Assembly: GCA_002369495.1 (NCBI GenBank)
Contig: DFFD01000026.1
Location: 1-17,843 of the forward strand
Length of the DNA: 17,843 nt
From: Lachnospiraceae bacterium UBA3785
Lineage (GTDB): Bacteria > Bacillota > Clostridia > Lachnospirales > Lachnospiraceae
Direction of reading: 5' to 3'
The notes under the pieces were generated by a model. The model was not told where the DNA came from, did not search any database, and saw only the letters and a program-made list of their open reading frames with translations. Positions 1-6,795 of this stretch are shown piece after piece. A program made the translations under genes and the position numbers. The number at the start of each line of letters is the position of its first letter. Position 1 is the stretch's first letter.

Positions 1-2
1 TC

Positions 3-2783
3 GATGAGAATTACCGCCTGGAGATCAAAGGCGATGCCGCGGCTGCGGGGACAGACATCGTTCTGCAGAAAAGAGATGAAAGCTCGAAGCAGGGCTGGGT
101 GCTCGAAAAACAGGAAGGCGTCAAGACCTCCCTTGAGACGGGTTATTATACGATTTCTGCCTATAAGGATAAGAACATCGTCGTGGAGACCGCGGATGGA
201 TCGACCTCAAACGGCGCCAATATCCAGCTCGGCAAGAATACAGGCGCGAGCTACCAGCAGTTCAAGATAACGTCGCTCGGCTACGGCAACTATTATACGA
301 TTGAAAACGTGCGTTCCGGTCTTGTCTGGGACGTTGCCGGCGGCTCCAAAAAGAGCGGCGCCAATATCCAGCAGTACAAATCGAACGGGACAACGGCCCA
401 GATTTTCAGAGTGATCGAGACGGAGGAAGGCGGAGAGAAAGTTTACCAGTTCATCGGCAAGGCCAGCGGTCTCGCCGTCGACTACGCAGGCGCCGCAGCG
501 AAAGCCGGGACAAATGTCCGCCTTTACACGTCCAACAATTCGGCAGGACAGAAATGGTTTTTGAAGAAGCAGGACAGATCGCTTCCGGGCACAGATGCCG
601 GAGTCACTGCAGGGTATTATAAGATCATTTCTCCGGTCGGCCAATATCATTCGCTCGGTATCCTGAATGCGGTCTCGAAAGACGGCCTTAGCGCTGTGAT
701 GTGCCTGATCAGCCAGATGGAGGGAACGATCTTCGAAATCAGGCCGACAAAAAATGAGCGCTACACGATCACGGTGCTCACGACCGGAAAGGCGCTTACC
801 TATGCGGATGGCTATGCGGAACCGCTCACGGATATCGTGCAGCGCGGCGCGGCCGGAAGTTCGACAGAGTGGTACATTCGCAAAAAGTCTCCTTCGGATA
901 CGGCCTATATGATCATACCTGCGTCCAATCCGCAGGTTGTCATGGATCTTACGGGTGCAATGGCCAGGACCGGACAGAATGTCCGTCTTTACACGAACAA
1001 CGGATCAAAGGCTCAGACATGGATCCTGAAGGGCGTATCCTATCCGTATACGCATGTGATCCCGAACGGTATCTATTCAATCGCAAACATGAACAAGACC
1101 AGCATGGTCCTGGCGGTGGCCGGCGGCGATGCGGCTGCAGGCGGAAACCTGGTCATTTCCGCAAAGACGGGGACCGCTCCGAACCAGCTCTTCAAGGTCG
1201 AGGCAATCGGCTCATCGGGAAATGAATACAAGATCACAAACGTCTGGTCCGGCCTCTCCCTGGATGTTGCCGGCGGCAGCAAGTCTTCAGGAGCGAACCT
1301 GCAGCAGTATGCCTGGAACAATTCGACGGCGCAGCGCTTTAAGATCGTCCAGGTCATGGGCGGATCGAATCCCTGCTACAAGCTGGTCGGCGTCGGTGGC
1401 GGCAAGGTCATAGACGTCCAGTCCGGCAGAACTGCCGAGGGAACCAATGTCCGCATGTACGATTACAATGCGTCGAACGCACAGCTCTGGCAGTTCAACA
1501 AGGTGACTTCGATCAGTACGGTCGTCACCGGAACACCGGTCAATTTCACGAGCAAGGTCAGCAGCAGCTACAAGCTCGGATGGAAGAGCGCTTCGGACGG
1601 TCTTGCAACGCAGAAGGACAGCAAATCGGTTGCCCAGGCGTTCCGGATCGAGACGGTTTCTTCCGGCGTCTACCGCATTTACAATCTCGGAAACGGCGGG
1701 TATCTTACCGCGAACGGCAGCGGCGTGAAATTTGACGCGTGGGGCAATAAGGACACCCAAAAATGGCAGCTCAAGGCGACCGGTGACGGCGACTACAGCT
1801 TCTATATCGTGAGCAAATCGAGCGGCAACTACCTGACCTCCCTGTCCGCCATCACGGACGGCGGCGGCGTCTGGCTGGCAGCCGGGAACGCGTCAAATGC
1901 GAAGAAGTTCGTCTTAAAGCCGGCAACGATCCGTTCCGGCTGGGTGCAGATCGACGACAACTGGCGCTACTACAACAATGACGGCAATTTCCTGAGAGAC
2001 CAGTACTTCGAGAACGGCAAATACTACTTCAATTCCCAGGGTTACGCCGGCAAGGGCTGGGCAAAATACGGCGCCTACTACTATTACTACGACGGCAGAA
2101 ACGGACGCCAGGATTCCGATGCAAGGCCGTACCTGAGCGCGCTCTTCGGTACGAAGCTCAGCAGGGATGGCTACAACTGCCCGAACTGCGTCTACCATCT
2201 GTCGGTTGATACGGCTTATCCGTGCCAGATCACTGTCTACACGACCTATCCGGGCACGAGCGGCTGGAACCTTCCGATCTTCTCGTTCCTCTGCTCGCCG
2301 GGCACGAGCGACGCTTCCGGCAGATCCATCACGATCTACGGAGACCGCAGGGCCGGCGATACCAACCGGTGGCAGGAACTCATGGGACCGAGCTACGGAC
2401 AGTACGCGACGGTTATTGAGACCTGGACACAGATTGCCGGTTCGAACTTCCTCGGCTGGACCAACACCGGCCAGTACATCCACTCGGTCGCCTGCGGACA
2501 GCCGAACAATCACAATCTGGATCCGAACGTCTACAACCTGCTCGGAACGCGCCAGTCCCACGGCTGTGTCCGTGTGCCGGTCCGCTACGCCTACTGGATC
2601 TATGAGTTCGTCGAGCGGAATCAGGGAATCGGTGTCGGCCAGAACCTGGCTCGCCCGATGAAGACGCTGCGCCTGCCGAGGGCGGTCGATGCGGTCGACC
2701 CGACAGACCCGGCCTACACCGGCAACTACGGCTATCTCGACAACAACAACTACCAGCACTGGAACGGCCAGTTCCTCAACTGA
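3..2783 (+). CDS. Secreted L,D-transpeptidase with multiple ricin-type lectin repeats (5' end outside window)
   Basis: The frame is open from the first bases, so the N-terminus, and any signal peptide, lies upstream; about 926 residues are visible. The tail of one trefoil (visible residues 2-36) is followed by four complete ricin B-type beta-trefoils, each of three subdomains with QxF/W-like ends, at roughly 46-189, 203-344, 355-500 and 513-640. A GW-type aromatic segment (645-700) resembles choline-binding or cell-wall-binding repeats. The C-terminus (about 710-886) is a YkuD domain: His827 in YIHSVACG and the SHGCVRV motif with catalytic Cys855. YkuD enzymes form 3-3 peptidoglycan cross-links or attach proteins to the wall; the trefoils probably bind glycans. 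The gene ends at TGA 2781 just before a strong terminator and appears to be the last gene of its unit. Exact acceptor and sugar specificity cannot be read. Confidence 0.9.
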   Translation, partial: DENYRLEIKGDAAAAGTDIVLQKRDESSKQGWVLEKQEGVKTSLETGYYTISAYKDKNIVVETADGSTSNGANIQLGKNTGASYQQFKITSLGYGNYYTIENVRSGLVWDVAGGSKKSGANIQQYKSNGTTAQIFRVIETEEGGEKVYQFIGKASGLAVDYAGAAAKAGTNVRLYTSNNSAGQKWFLKKQDRSLPGTDAGVTAGYYKIISPVGQYHSLGILNAVSKDGLSAVMCLISQMEGTIFEIRPTKNERYTITVLTTGKALTYADGYAEPLTDIVQRGAAGSSTEWYIRKKSPSDTAYMIIPASNPQVVMDLTGAMARTGQNVRLYTNNGSKAQTWILKGVSYPYTHVIPNGIYSIANMNKTSMVLAVAGGDAAAGGNLVISAKTGTAPNQLFKVEAIGSSGNEYKITNVWSGLSLDVAGGSKSSGANLQQYAWNNSTAQRFKIVQVMGGSNPCYKLVGVGGGKVIDVQSGRTAEGTNVRMYDYNASNAQLWQFNKVTSISTVVTGTPVNFTSKVSSSYKLGWKSASDGLATQKDSKSVAQAFRIETVSSGVYRIYNLGNGGYLTANGSGVKFDAWGNKDTQKWQLKATGDGDYSFYIVSKSSGNYLTSLSAITDGGGVWLAAGNASNAKKFVLKPATIRSGWVQIDDNWRYYNNDGNFLRDQYFENGKYYFNSQGYAGKGWAKYGAYYYYYDGRNGRQDSDARPYLSALFGTKLSRDGYNCPNCVYHLSVDTAYPCQITVYTTYPGTSGWNLPIFSFLCSPGTSDASGRSITIYGDRRAGDTNRWQELMGPSYGQYATVIETWTQIAGSNFLGWTNTGQYIHSVACGQPNNHNLDPNVYNLLGTRQSHGCVRVPVRYAYWIYEFVERNQGIGVGQNLARPMKTLRLPRAVDAVDPTDPAYTGNYGYLDNNNYQHWNGQFLN

Positions 2784-2791
2784 TTCAAATG

Positions 2792-2827
2792 ACGGGGCGG
2801 TCTCCTTTCGGAGGCCGCCCCGTTTTA
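2792..2827 (+). terminator. Intrinsic terminator after the L,D-transpeptidase
   Basis: A 14-bp stem (2792-2805 with 2810-2823, one G-U pair, GC-rich) closes a TTTC loop and is followed by TTTTAT. It starts 9 bases after the stop codon, so it ends the L,D-transpeptidase transcript. Confidence 0.93.
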
Positions 2828-2841
2828 TGATTCCTCTGACG

Positions 2842-2872
2842 AAAAAACCGGCTCCCTCACGGAAACCGGTTT
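2842..2872 (-). terminator. Intrinsic terminator for the DUF6465-like gene
   Basis: Read on the minus strand, AAACCGGTTTCC pairs with GGGAGCCGGTTT (12 bp, two G-U) around a GTGA loop and runs directly into a six-T tract. It faces the terminator at 2792-2827, so the two convergent genes are insulated from each other. Confidence 0.85.
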
Positions 2873-2894
2873 CCTTTTGTTGCACTGTCCGGAC

Positions 2895-2915
2895 AAAAAT
2901 GCGGATCAGATCCGC
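2895..2915 (-). terminator. Possible first terminator of the DUF6465-like gene
   Basis: GCGGATC-A-GATCCGC (2901-2915) is a near-perfect palindrome. On the minus strand it is followed by ATTTTTG, 21 bases after the stop codon. The loop is very small (three bases once the closing pair opens) and the T-run is short, so this may be a weak first stop ahead of the stronger hairpin at 2842-2872. Confidence 0.45.
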
Positions 2916-2935
2916 GAAAATCGATGAATTCTTAA

Positions 2936-3352
2936 TTACAGCTCGACCTTGAAGTCGTCGCCGCCCTGGCCGTTCACGACGTAGTAAGCGACGCCCTCTT
3001 CCGGCTTCACATAGACGTCGATCGTCTCGACCTCCGCGTCGGCATGAGCAGCCTTGAAAGCAGCCTCAGCCTTTGCGGCGATGTCGGTGATTGCCATCTG
3101 GCGGCCGGCGAACTCGACCGTGACCGTAGCGACAGCGGCTTTCTTAACAGCCTTCTTGACCGGGGCTTTCTTAGCCGGAGCCTTCTTAGCGGCAGCCTTG
3201 ACTTCCTCAGCGGCCTTGGCAGACTCAACCTTGACTTCCTCAACGACCTTGGCGGTCTCAGCCTTTACTTCTTCGATCTTCGCTTCTGCAGCGGCCTTGA
3301 CTTCCTTAACAGCGGCCGGGGCTTTCTTAGCGGTTGTCTTTCTTGCAGCCAT
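2936..3352 (-). CDS. Lys/Ala-rich repeat protein with DUF6465-like C-terminal domain
   Basis: 138 residues. The start at 3352 is chosen because GGGAGG lies 8-13 bases upstream; an upstream in-frame ATG has no such site. Residues 1-16 and 53-74 are rich in KKAP/KKA motifs as in histone H1-like tails. Residues 17-60 are four 11-residue repeats each beginning EVK, predicted to form a long charged helix or coiled coil. The C-terminal half (about 75-138, VTVEFAGRQ through VYVKPEEGVAYYVVNG to GDDFKVEL) matches my recollection of the DUF6465 family found in Lachnospiraceae. No signal peptide or membrane segment is seen. The basic tails suggest nucleic-acid binding, but this is inference and the function is unknown. 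It is a single-gene unit with its own consensus promoter and terminator, suggesting high constitutive expression. Confidence 0.82.
   Translation of the reverse strand: MAARKTTAKKAPAAVKEVKAAAEAKIEEVKAETAKVVEEVKVESAKAAEEVKAAAKKAPAKKAPVKKAVKKAAVATVTVEFAGRQMAITDIAAKAEAAFKAAHADAEVETIDVYVKPEEGVAYYVVNGQGGDDFKVEL
3173..3304 (-). repeat. Four tandem 33-bp coding repeats (11-residue EVK repeats)
   Basis: Within the DUF6465-like gene, 33-bp units encode EVKAAAEAKIE, EVKAETAKVVE, EVKVESAKAAE and EVKAAAKKAPA. The two middle units are closest at DNA level, which suggests growth by tandem duplication. An 11-residue period is typical of hendecad coiled coils or LEA-like amphipathic helices. Confidence 0.8.
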
Positions 3353-3433
3353 TGTACTTATCCTCCCAATTTCAAAAAACGAAATAATCATATTTGCGGC
3401 TGTCTCATCAATGATGTCCCATCAATGTCGGTC

Positions 3434-3462
3434 ATTATAGTACAATTTTTTTCATTTGTCAA
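3434..3462 (-). promoter_or_regulatory. Perfect-consensus sigma-A promoter of the DUF6465-like gene
   Basis: On the minus strand TTGACA (3462-3457) and TATAAT (3439-3434) are separated by exactly 17 bases. This is the full consensus at both hexamers. The predicted transcript start is near 3427, leaving about 75 bases of leader that begins with a 14-bp direct repeat (3400-3427). Confidence 0.88.
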
Positions 3463-3570
3463 ACTTCCGGAATAATTTTCGTAGTTATCGACAAACAAAA
3501 AACAATTAAAGCCTTTACATGGAACAAAATGCAAATGAAAAAATTGGTAGTAATGCAGGGATTTTTGGAT

Positions 3571-3576
3571 TATAAT
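3571..3576 (+). promoter_or_regulatory. Candidate -10 element for the GNAT-pyrophosphatase operon
   Basis: TATAAT lies 64 bases upstream of the GNAT start in an AT-rich divergent intergenic region. No good -35 hexamer sits 16-18 bases upstream; TTGGTA at 3544-3549 is too far (21 bases). The -10 is perfect, but the promoter call rests on it alone. Confidence 0.4.
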
Positions 3577-3640
3577 GATAAAAAGGCTGATTATGCGGAA
3601 TAATTTGTCAAAGTTGCATAAAAACCGGGGAGGAAATGTT

Positions 3641-4117
3641 ATGAAAATTGTTGTGAGAAGGGCGGAACTCCGCGATGCAGAGCGGATCCAGGACCTGCTT
3701 CTGCAGGTCTGCCGGGTGCATGCGGAGGGCCGCCCTGATATTTTCCGCGACGGAGGCACCAAATATTCGGACGAGGCGCTGGCACTGCTCATCGGGGATG
3801 ACGCACGCCCGATCTTCGTTGCGGTCGATGATAAGGACCGGGTGCTGGGCTACTGCTTCACCGTGATCATCGTGACGGAGAACAGCACGATGATGGTGCC
3901 GAGAAAGGAACTCTACATCGACGACCTCTGCGTGGACGAGGCTGTCCGCCGGCAGCACGTCGGCCAGGTGCTCTACGACCACGTGCGGAATTATGCGAAG
4001 GAGATCGGCTGCTATCACCTGACGCTCAACGTGTGGGCCTGCAATCCGTCGGCGATGCGCTTCTACGAAAAGCAGGGGATGCAGATGCTGAAGAAGGAGA
4101 TGGAAGTCATTTTATAA
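3641..4117 (+). CDS. GNAT-family N-acetyltransferase
   Basis: 158 residues. ATG 3641 is chosen because GGGGAGG lies just upstream (about 3628-3634); an earlier in-frame ATG (3575) lacks a site and would sit at the -10 element. The protein begins MKIVVRRAELRDAERI, the usual GNAT beta1-alpha1. It contains LYIDDLCVDEAVRRQHVGQVLYDHV, where the R/Q-x-x-G-x-x-L segment forms the acetyl-CoA pyrophosphate loop (motif A). It ends with NVWACNPSAMRFYEKQGMQ, the typical motif B. The family transfers acetyl from acetyl-CoA to amines or protein N-termini; the substrate here cannot be told. The stop codon abuts the ATG of the next gene, so it is the first gene of the operon. Confidence 0.88.
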   Translation: MKIVVRRAELRDAERIQDLLLQVCRVHAEGRPDIFRDGGTKYSDEALALLIGDDARPIFVAVDDKDRVLGYCFTVIIVTENSTMMVPRKELYIDDLCVDEAVRRQHVGQVLYDHVRNYAKEIGCYHLTLNVWACNPSAMRFYEKQGMQMLKKEMEVIL

Positions 4118-4402
4118 ATGAGTGAGACGGGAAAATGCTGCGCCTACATCGTGCGCTGCGCCGACGGAACGCTTTATTGCGGCTGGACAAATGATCTCGA
4201 GCGGAGAGTTAAGGCGCACAACAGCGGCAGAGGGGCCAAGTACACGAAGAGCCGCCGGCCGGTGACACTGGTCTATTTCGAGGAGTTTTCCACAAAGGAG
4301 GAGGCCTTGTCGCGGGAGGCACACCTGAAAATGCTGACGCGGGCAGAAAAGCTTGCGCTTATTGAGAATAAAAAAAAGGAGAGTGAAGGAAATGGGAAAT
4401 GA
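4118..4402 (+). CDS. GIY-YIG domain protein (YhbQ/UPF0213-like)
   Basis: 94 residues. The ATG follows the GNAT stop codon with no gap, and the 3' end overlaps the pyrophosphatase gene by 11 bases, so translation is probably coupled. The protein is essentially one GIY-YIG domain: AYIVRCADGTLYCGWT (about residues 9-24) holds the two signature strands, followed by the conserved Arg in ERRVKAHNSGRGAKYT and a Glu in ALSREAHLK. Small single-domain members of this superfamily are common in bacteria. They are nuclease-fold proteins, but most are uncharacterised and their nucleic-acid substrate is uncertain. Nothing here shows which pathway it joins. Confidence 0.88.
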   Translation: MSETGKCCAYIVRCADGTLYCGWTNDLERRVKAHNSGRGAKYTKSRRPVTLVYFEEFSTKEEALSREAHLKMLTRAEKLALIENKKKESEGNGK

Positions 4403-6047
4403 AGACCGGGTATTTATTGTCGGACACAAGAATCCGGATACGGATTCCATCTGTTCGGCCATTTCTCTCGCCTATCTGAAGAACAAGGCGAACGACACCA
4501 CGCACTACCATGCGCGCCGGGCGGGCCAGATCAACGAGGAGACGGAGTTCGCGCTGAACTATTTCGGCGTCGAGCAGCCGAAGTACATGCCGAACGTGGG
4601 CACGCAGGTCAAGGACATGCAGATCGACGAGGTCGAAGGCGCGCCGGACGGTATTACGGTCCGCATCGCCTGGGAATTCATGCAGGAGAGCGGCATCGCG
4701 ACGCTGCCGGTCATGGACAGCGAGAACCGGCTGGAAGGGATCCTGTCCGTCACGGACATCACACAGTATTTCATGGATTCCTACAGCAAGACGATCCTGT
4801 CGGAGGCGAAACCGAAATATTTTGATATCGCGGAGACCCTGAACGGGAGCGTGCTGGTGGGTGATCCGGAGGATCGTTTCACGGAAGGCCGCGTCATCGT
4901 CGCGGCGGCGTCCGAGGCGAGGTTCTTAGGCTACCTGAAGGAGAACGACCTGGTCATCATGAGCGACCGCACCGACATGCAGATCGCGGCGATCGAGCAC
5001 GGGGCGAAGGTGATTGTGGTTACGCTGATGAATGACGTCTCGGCAGCGGTCAAGGCGTTCGCGGCGGCGAAGAACGCGGTCGTGATCGCGACAGCCTTTG
5101 ACACCTACACCACGGTCCGCCTGATCAACCAGGCGATCCCGGTCCGTTACCTGATGCGGAAGGAGGGGCTTACTTCCTTCCGGCTAGAGGATTTCACGGA
5201 CGATATCCGGGAGATCATGGCGAAAAAGCGCTACCGCGCTTACCCGGTCCTGAACCACCAGGGCGAGTACGTCGGCATGGTCGGCAGCCAGAGCCTCATC
5301 AATATCAATAAGAAGAAGATCATCCTCGTCGATCACACCGAGAAATCCCAGGCTGTGGACAACCTCCAGCAGGCGGAGATCCTGGAGATCGTCGACCATC
5401 ACCGGATCGGCACGGTCGAGACGATCAACCCGATCTATTTCCGCGGCGAGCCGGTCGGCTGCACCTGCACGATCCTCTACTCGATGTACCACGAGCTCGG
5501 GATCGACATTCCGCGCGAGATCGCGGGCATCATGATGTCCGCCATTATCTCCGACACGCTGCTCTTCCGCTCACCGACCTGCACGCCGCGCGACAAGGCG
5601 GCCGGCATCGCGCTCTCGAAGATCGCGGGGGTCAACATCGAGGAGTACGCGAAGCAGATGTTCCGGGCGGGAAGCGCGCTCGGGAACAAGACGCCGGACG
5701 AGATCATGCATCAGGATTTCAAGAAGTTCATTTTCGGCGAGACGGTCTTCGGCGTAGGCCAGATCAGCTCCATGGATGCCGACGAGCTCGCGGAGATCGC
5801 CGACAAGATCCGCCCGCAGCTGCCGGTCGAGGCCTCGAGAAACGGCATGAGCATGGTCTTTTTCATGCTCACCGACATCATCGAGGAGAAGACGACCCTG
5901 CTCTGCTACGGCAAGGACGCTCCGAACCTGCTTCTGGACAGCTTCGATGTGGAGCTTACCGGGGAAAATGCGGACACCGCGATCCTGCCGGGCGTCGTTT
6001 CGAGAAAGAAGCAGCTGATCCCGGCGTTCATGAACGCTCTCCAGTGA
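4392..6047 (+). CDS. ppaC: Manganese-dependent (family II) inorganic pyrophosphatase with CBS and DRTGG regulatory modules
   Basis: 551 residues from ATG 4392, preceded by GAAGGA. The enzyme hydrolyses pyrophosphate to two phosphates in the cytoplasm, pulling biosynthetic reactions forward. The DHH catalytic domain is split: residues 7-19 carry GHKNPDTDS (metal ligands His12, Asp16, Asp18). A CBS domain (about 75-135), a DRTGG-type domain (about 140-250, with SDRTDMQIAAIE) and a second CBS (about 255-305) are inserted. Catalysis resumes with Asp314-His315 and the DHH triad Asp335-His336-His337. The DHHA2 domain ends with SRKKQ (537-541), which binds substrate. This architecture matches the nucleotide-regulated CBS-pyrophosphatases of clostridia, typically inhibited by AMP/ADP and activated by diadenosine polyphosphates; that regulation is known for the family and inferred here. 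Confidence 0.95.
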   Translation: MGNEDRVFIVGHKNPDTDSICSAISLAYLKNKANDTTHYHARRAGQINEETEFALNYFGVEQPKYMPNVGTQVKDMQIDEVEGAPDGITVRIAWEFMQESGIATLPVMDSENRLEGILSVTDITQYFMDSYSKTILSEAKPKYFDIAETLNGSVLVGDPEDRFTEGRVIVAAASEARFLGYLKENDLVIMSDRTDMQIAAIEHGAKVIVVTLMNDVSAAVKAFAAAKNAVVIATAFDTYTTVRLINQAIPVRYLMRKEGLTSFRLEDFTDDIREIMAKKRYRAYPVLNHQGEYVGMVGSQSLININKKKIILVDHTEKSQAVDNLQQAEILEIVDHHRIGTVETINPIYFRGEPVGCTCTILYSMYHELGIDIPREIAGIMMSAIISDTLLFRSPTCTPRDKAAGIALSKIAGVNIEEYAKQMFRAGSALGNKTPDEIMHQDFKKFIFGETVFGVGQISSMDADELAEIADKIRPQLPVEASRNGMSMVFFMLTDIIEEKTTLLCYGKDAPNLLLDSFDVELTGENADTAILPGVVSRKKQLIPAFMNALQ

Positions 6048-6054
6048 GGCTGTC

Positions 6055-6621
6055 ATGGCGAAAATAGAATGGAAACCCGGAAATATGCTCTACCCTCTGC
6101 CGGCGGTCCTCGTGACCTCGAAGGGCAGGGAGGGCGGCGAGGACGTCTGCACGGCCGCCTGGGCGGGAACGGTCTGCACGAACCCGCCGATGGTGTCTGT
6201 CTCTCTCCGGCCGTCGCGCCTCACCTGCGAGTACATCCATGAGACCGGCGTCTTCGGGCTCAACCTCACGACGGAGGCGATCGTCCGCGAGACGGACTTC
6301 TGCGGGGTGAAGAGCGGCCGGGATATCGACAAATTCAAGGCGATGAAATTAAAGAAGGAGAGGGCGGCCCATATCGACTGCCCGCTCCTTGAAGCCTCGC
6401 CGGTCACGATCGAGTGCCGGGTCACGGAGGAGAAGCCGCTCGGCTCGCACACGATGTTCATCGCGCGGGTCCTCGCGGTGCACGTCGACGACCGCTATCT
6501 CGACAAAAAGGGAAAATTTCACCTGAACGCGGCGAAGCCGATCGTCTACAGTCACGGGGAGTATGCGGGGCTTGGGGAGAGGCTCGGCACCTTCGGATAC
6601 AGTATTAAAAAAACACGGTAA
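6055..6621 (+). CDS. Flavin reductase-like (flavoredoxin) domain protein
   Basis: 188 residues, starting 7 bases after the pyrophosphatase stop and therefore probably co-transcribed. The sequence has the split-barrel FMN-binding flavin reductase pattern: an N-terminal strand LYPLPAVLVTSKG, then CTAAWAGTVCTNPPMVSVSLRPSRLTCEYIHETGVFGLNL (about 34-73), DFCGVKSGRDIDKF, and a C-terminal strand ending PIVYSHGEYAGLGERLGTFGYS. This is the DIM6/NTAB or flavoredoxin group. Such proteins bind FMN and move electrons to flavins, ferredoxin-type partners or metals; the partner here is unknown. No obvious intrinsic terminator follows; the next gene has its own promoters. Confidence 0.88.
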   Translation: MAKIEWKPGNMLYPLPAVLVTSKGREGGEDVCTAAWAGTVCTNPPMVSVSLRPSRLTCEYIHETGVFGLNLTTEAIVRETDFCGVKSGRDIDKFKAMKLKKERAAHIDCPLLEASPVTIECRVTEEKPLGSHTMFIARVLAVHVDDRYLDKKGKFHLNAAKPIVYSHGEYAGLGERLGTFGYSIKKTR

Positions 6622-6624
6622 TGC

Positions 6625-6653
6625 TTTACAAAAGCGTAAAAGCGGTGTAATAT
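6625..6653 (+). promoter_or_regulatory. murA upstream promoter P1
   Basis: TTTACA (6625-6630), a 17-base spacer and TAATAT (6648-6653), starting 4 bases after the flavin-reductase stop. The -35 overlaps an imperfect inverted repeat GCTTTAC/GTAAAAGC, which may act as a weak hairpin at the end of the upstream transcript. Confidence 0.65.
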
Positions 6654-6709
6654 TTTTGTAATAAAAAAAGAGAAATTTTGCGCGAATGAGCGATTTATTT
6701 TTCTGAACC

Positions 6710-6738
6710 TTTACAAACTCCCGGTTTTACGTTAATAT
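6710..6738 (+). promoter_or_regulatory. murA downstream promoter P2
   Basis: TTTACA (6710-6715), a 17-base spacer and TAATAT (6733-6738): the same two hexamers and spacing as P1, 85 bases downstream. The predicted leader carries a small hairpin (AGCTCC 6745-6750 with GGAGCT 6758-6763) without a T-tract, then the AAGGTGG ribosome site for murA. Confidence 0.78.
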
Positions 6739-6795
6739 AAAAGAAGCTCCGAAAAGGGGAGCTATGGGGAGAAATAATAATAAGGTGGGACAAAA

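Noticed and set aside
3485..3493. TTATCGACA, one base from a DnaA box, upstream of the DUF6465-like gene
   Set aside because: A single isolated match whose mismatch is at a normally conserved position; expected by chance in AT-rich DNA.
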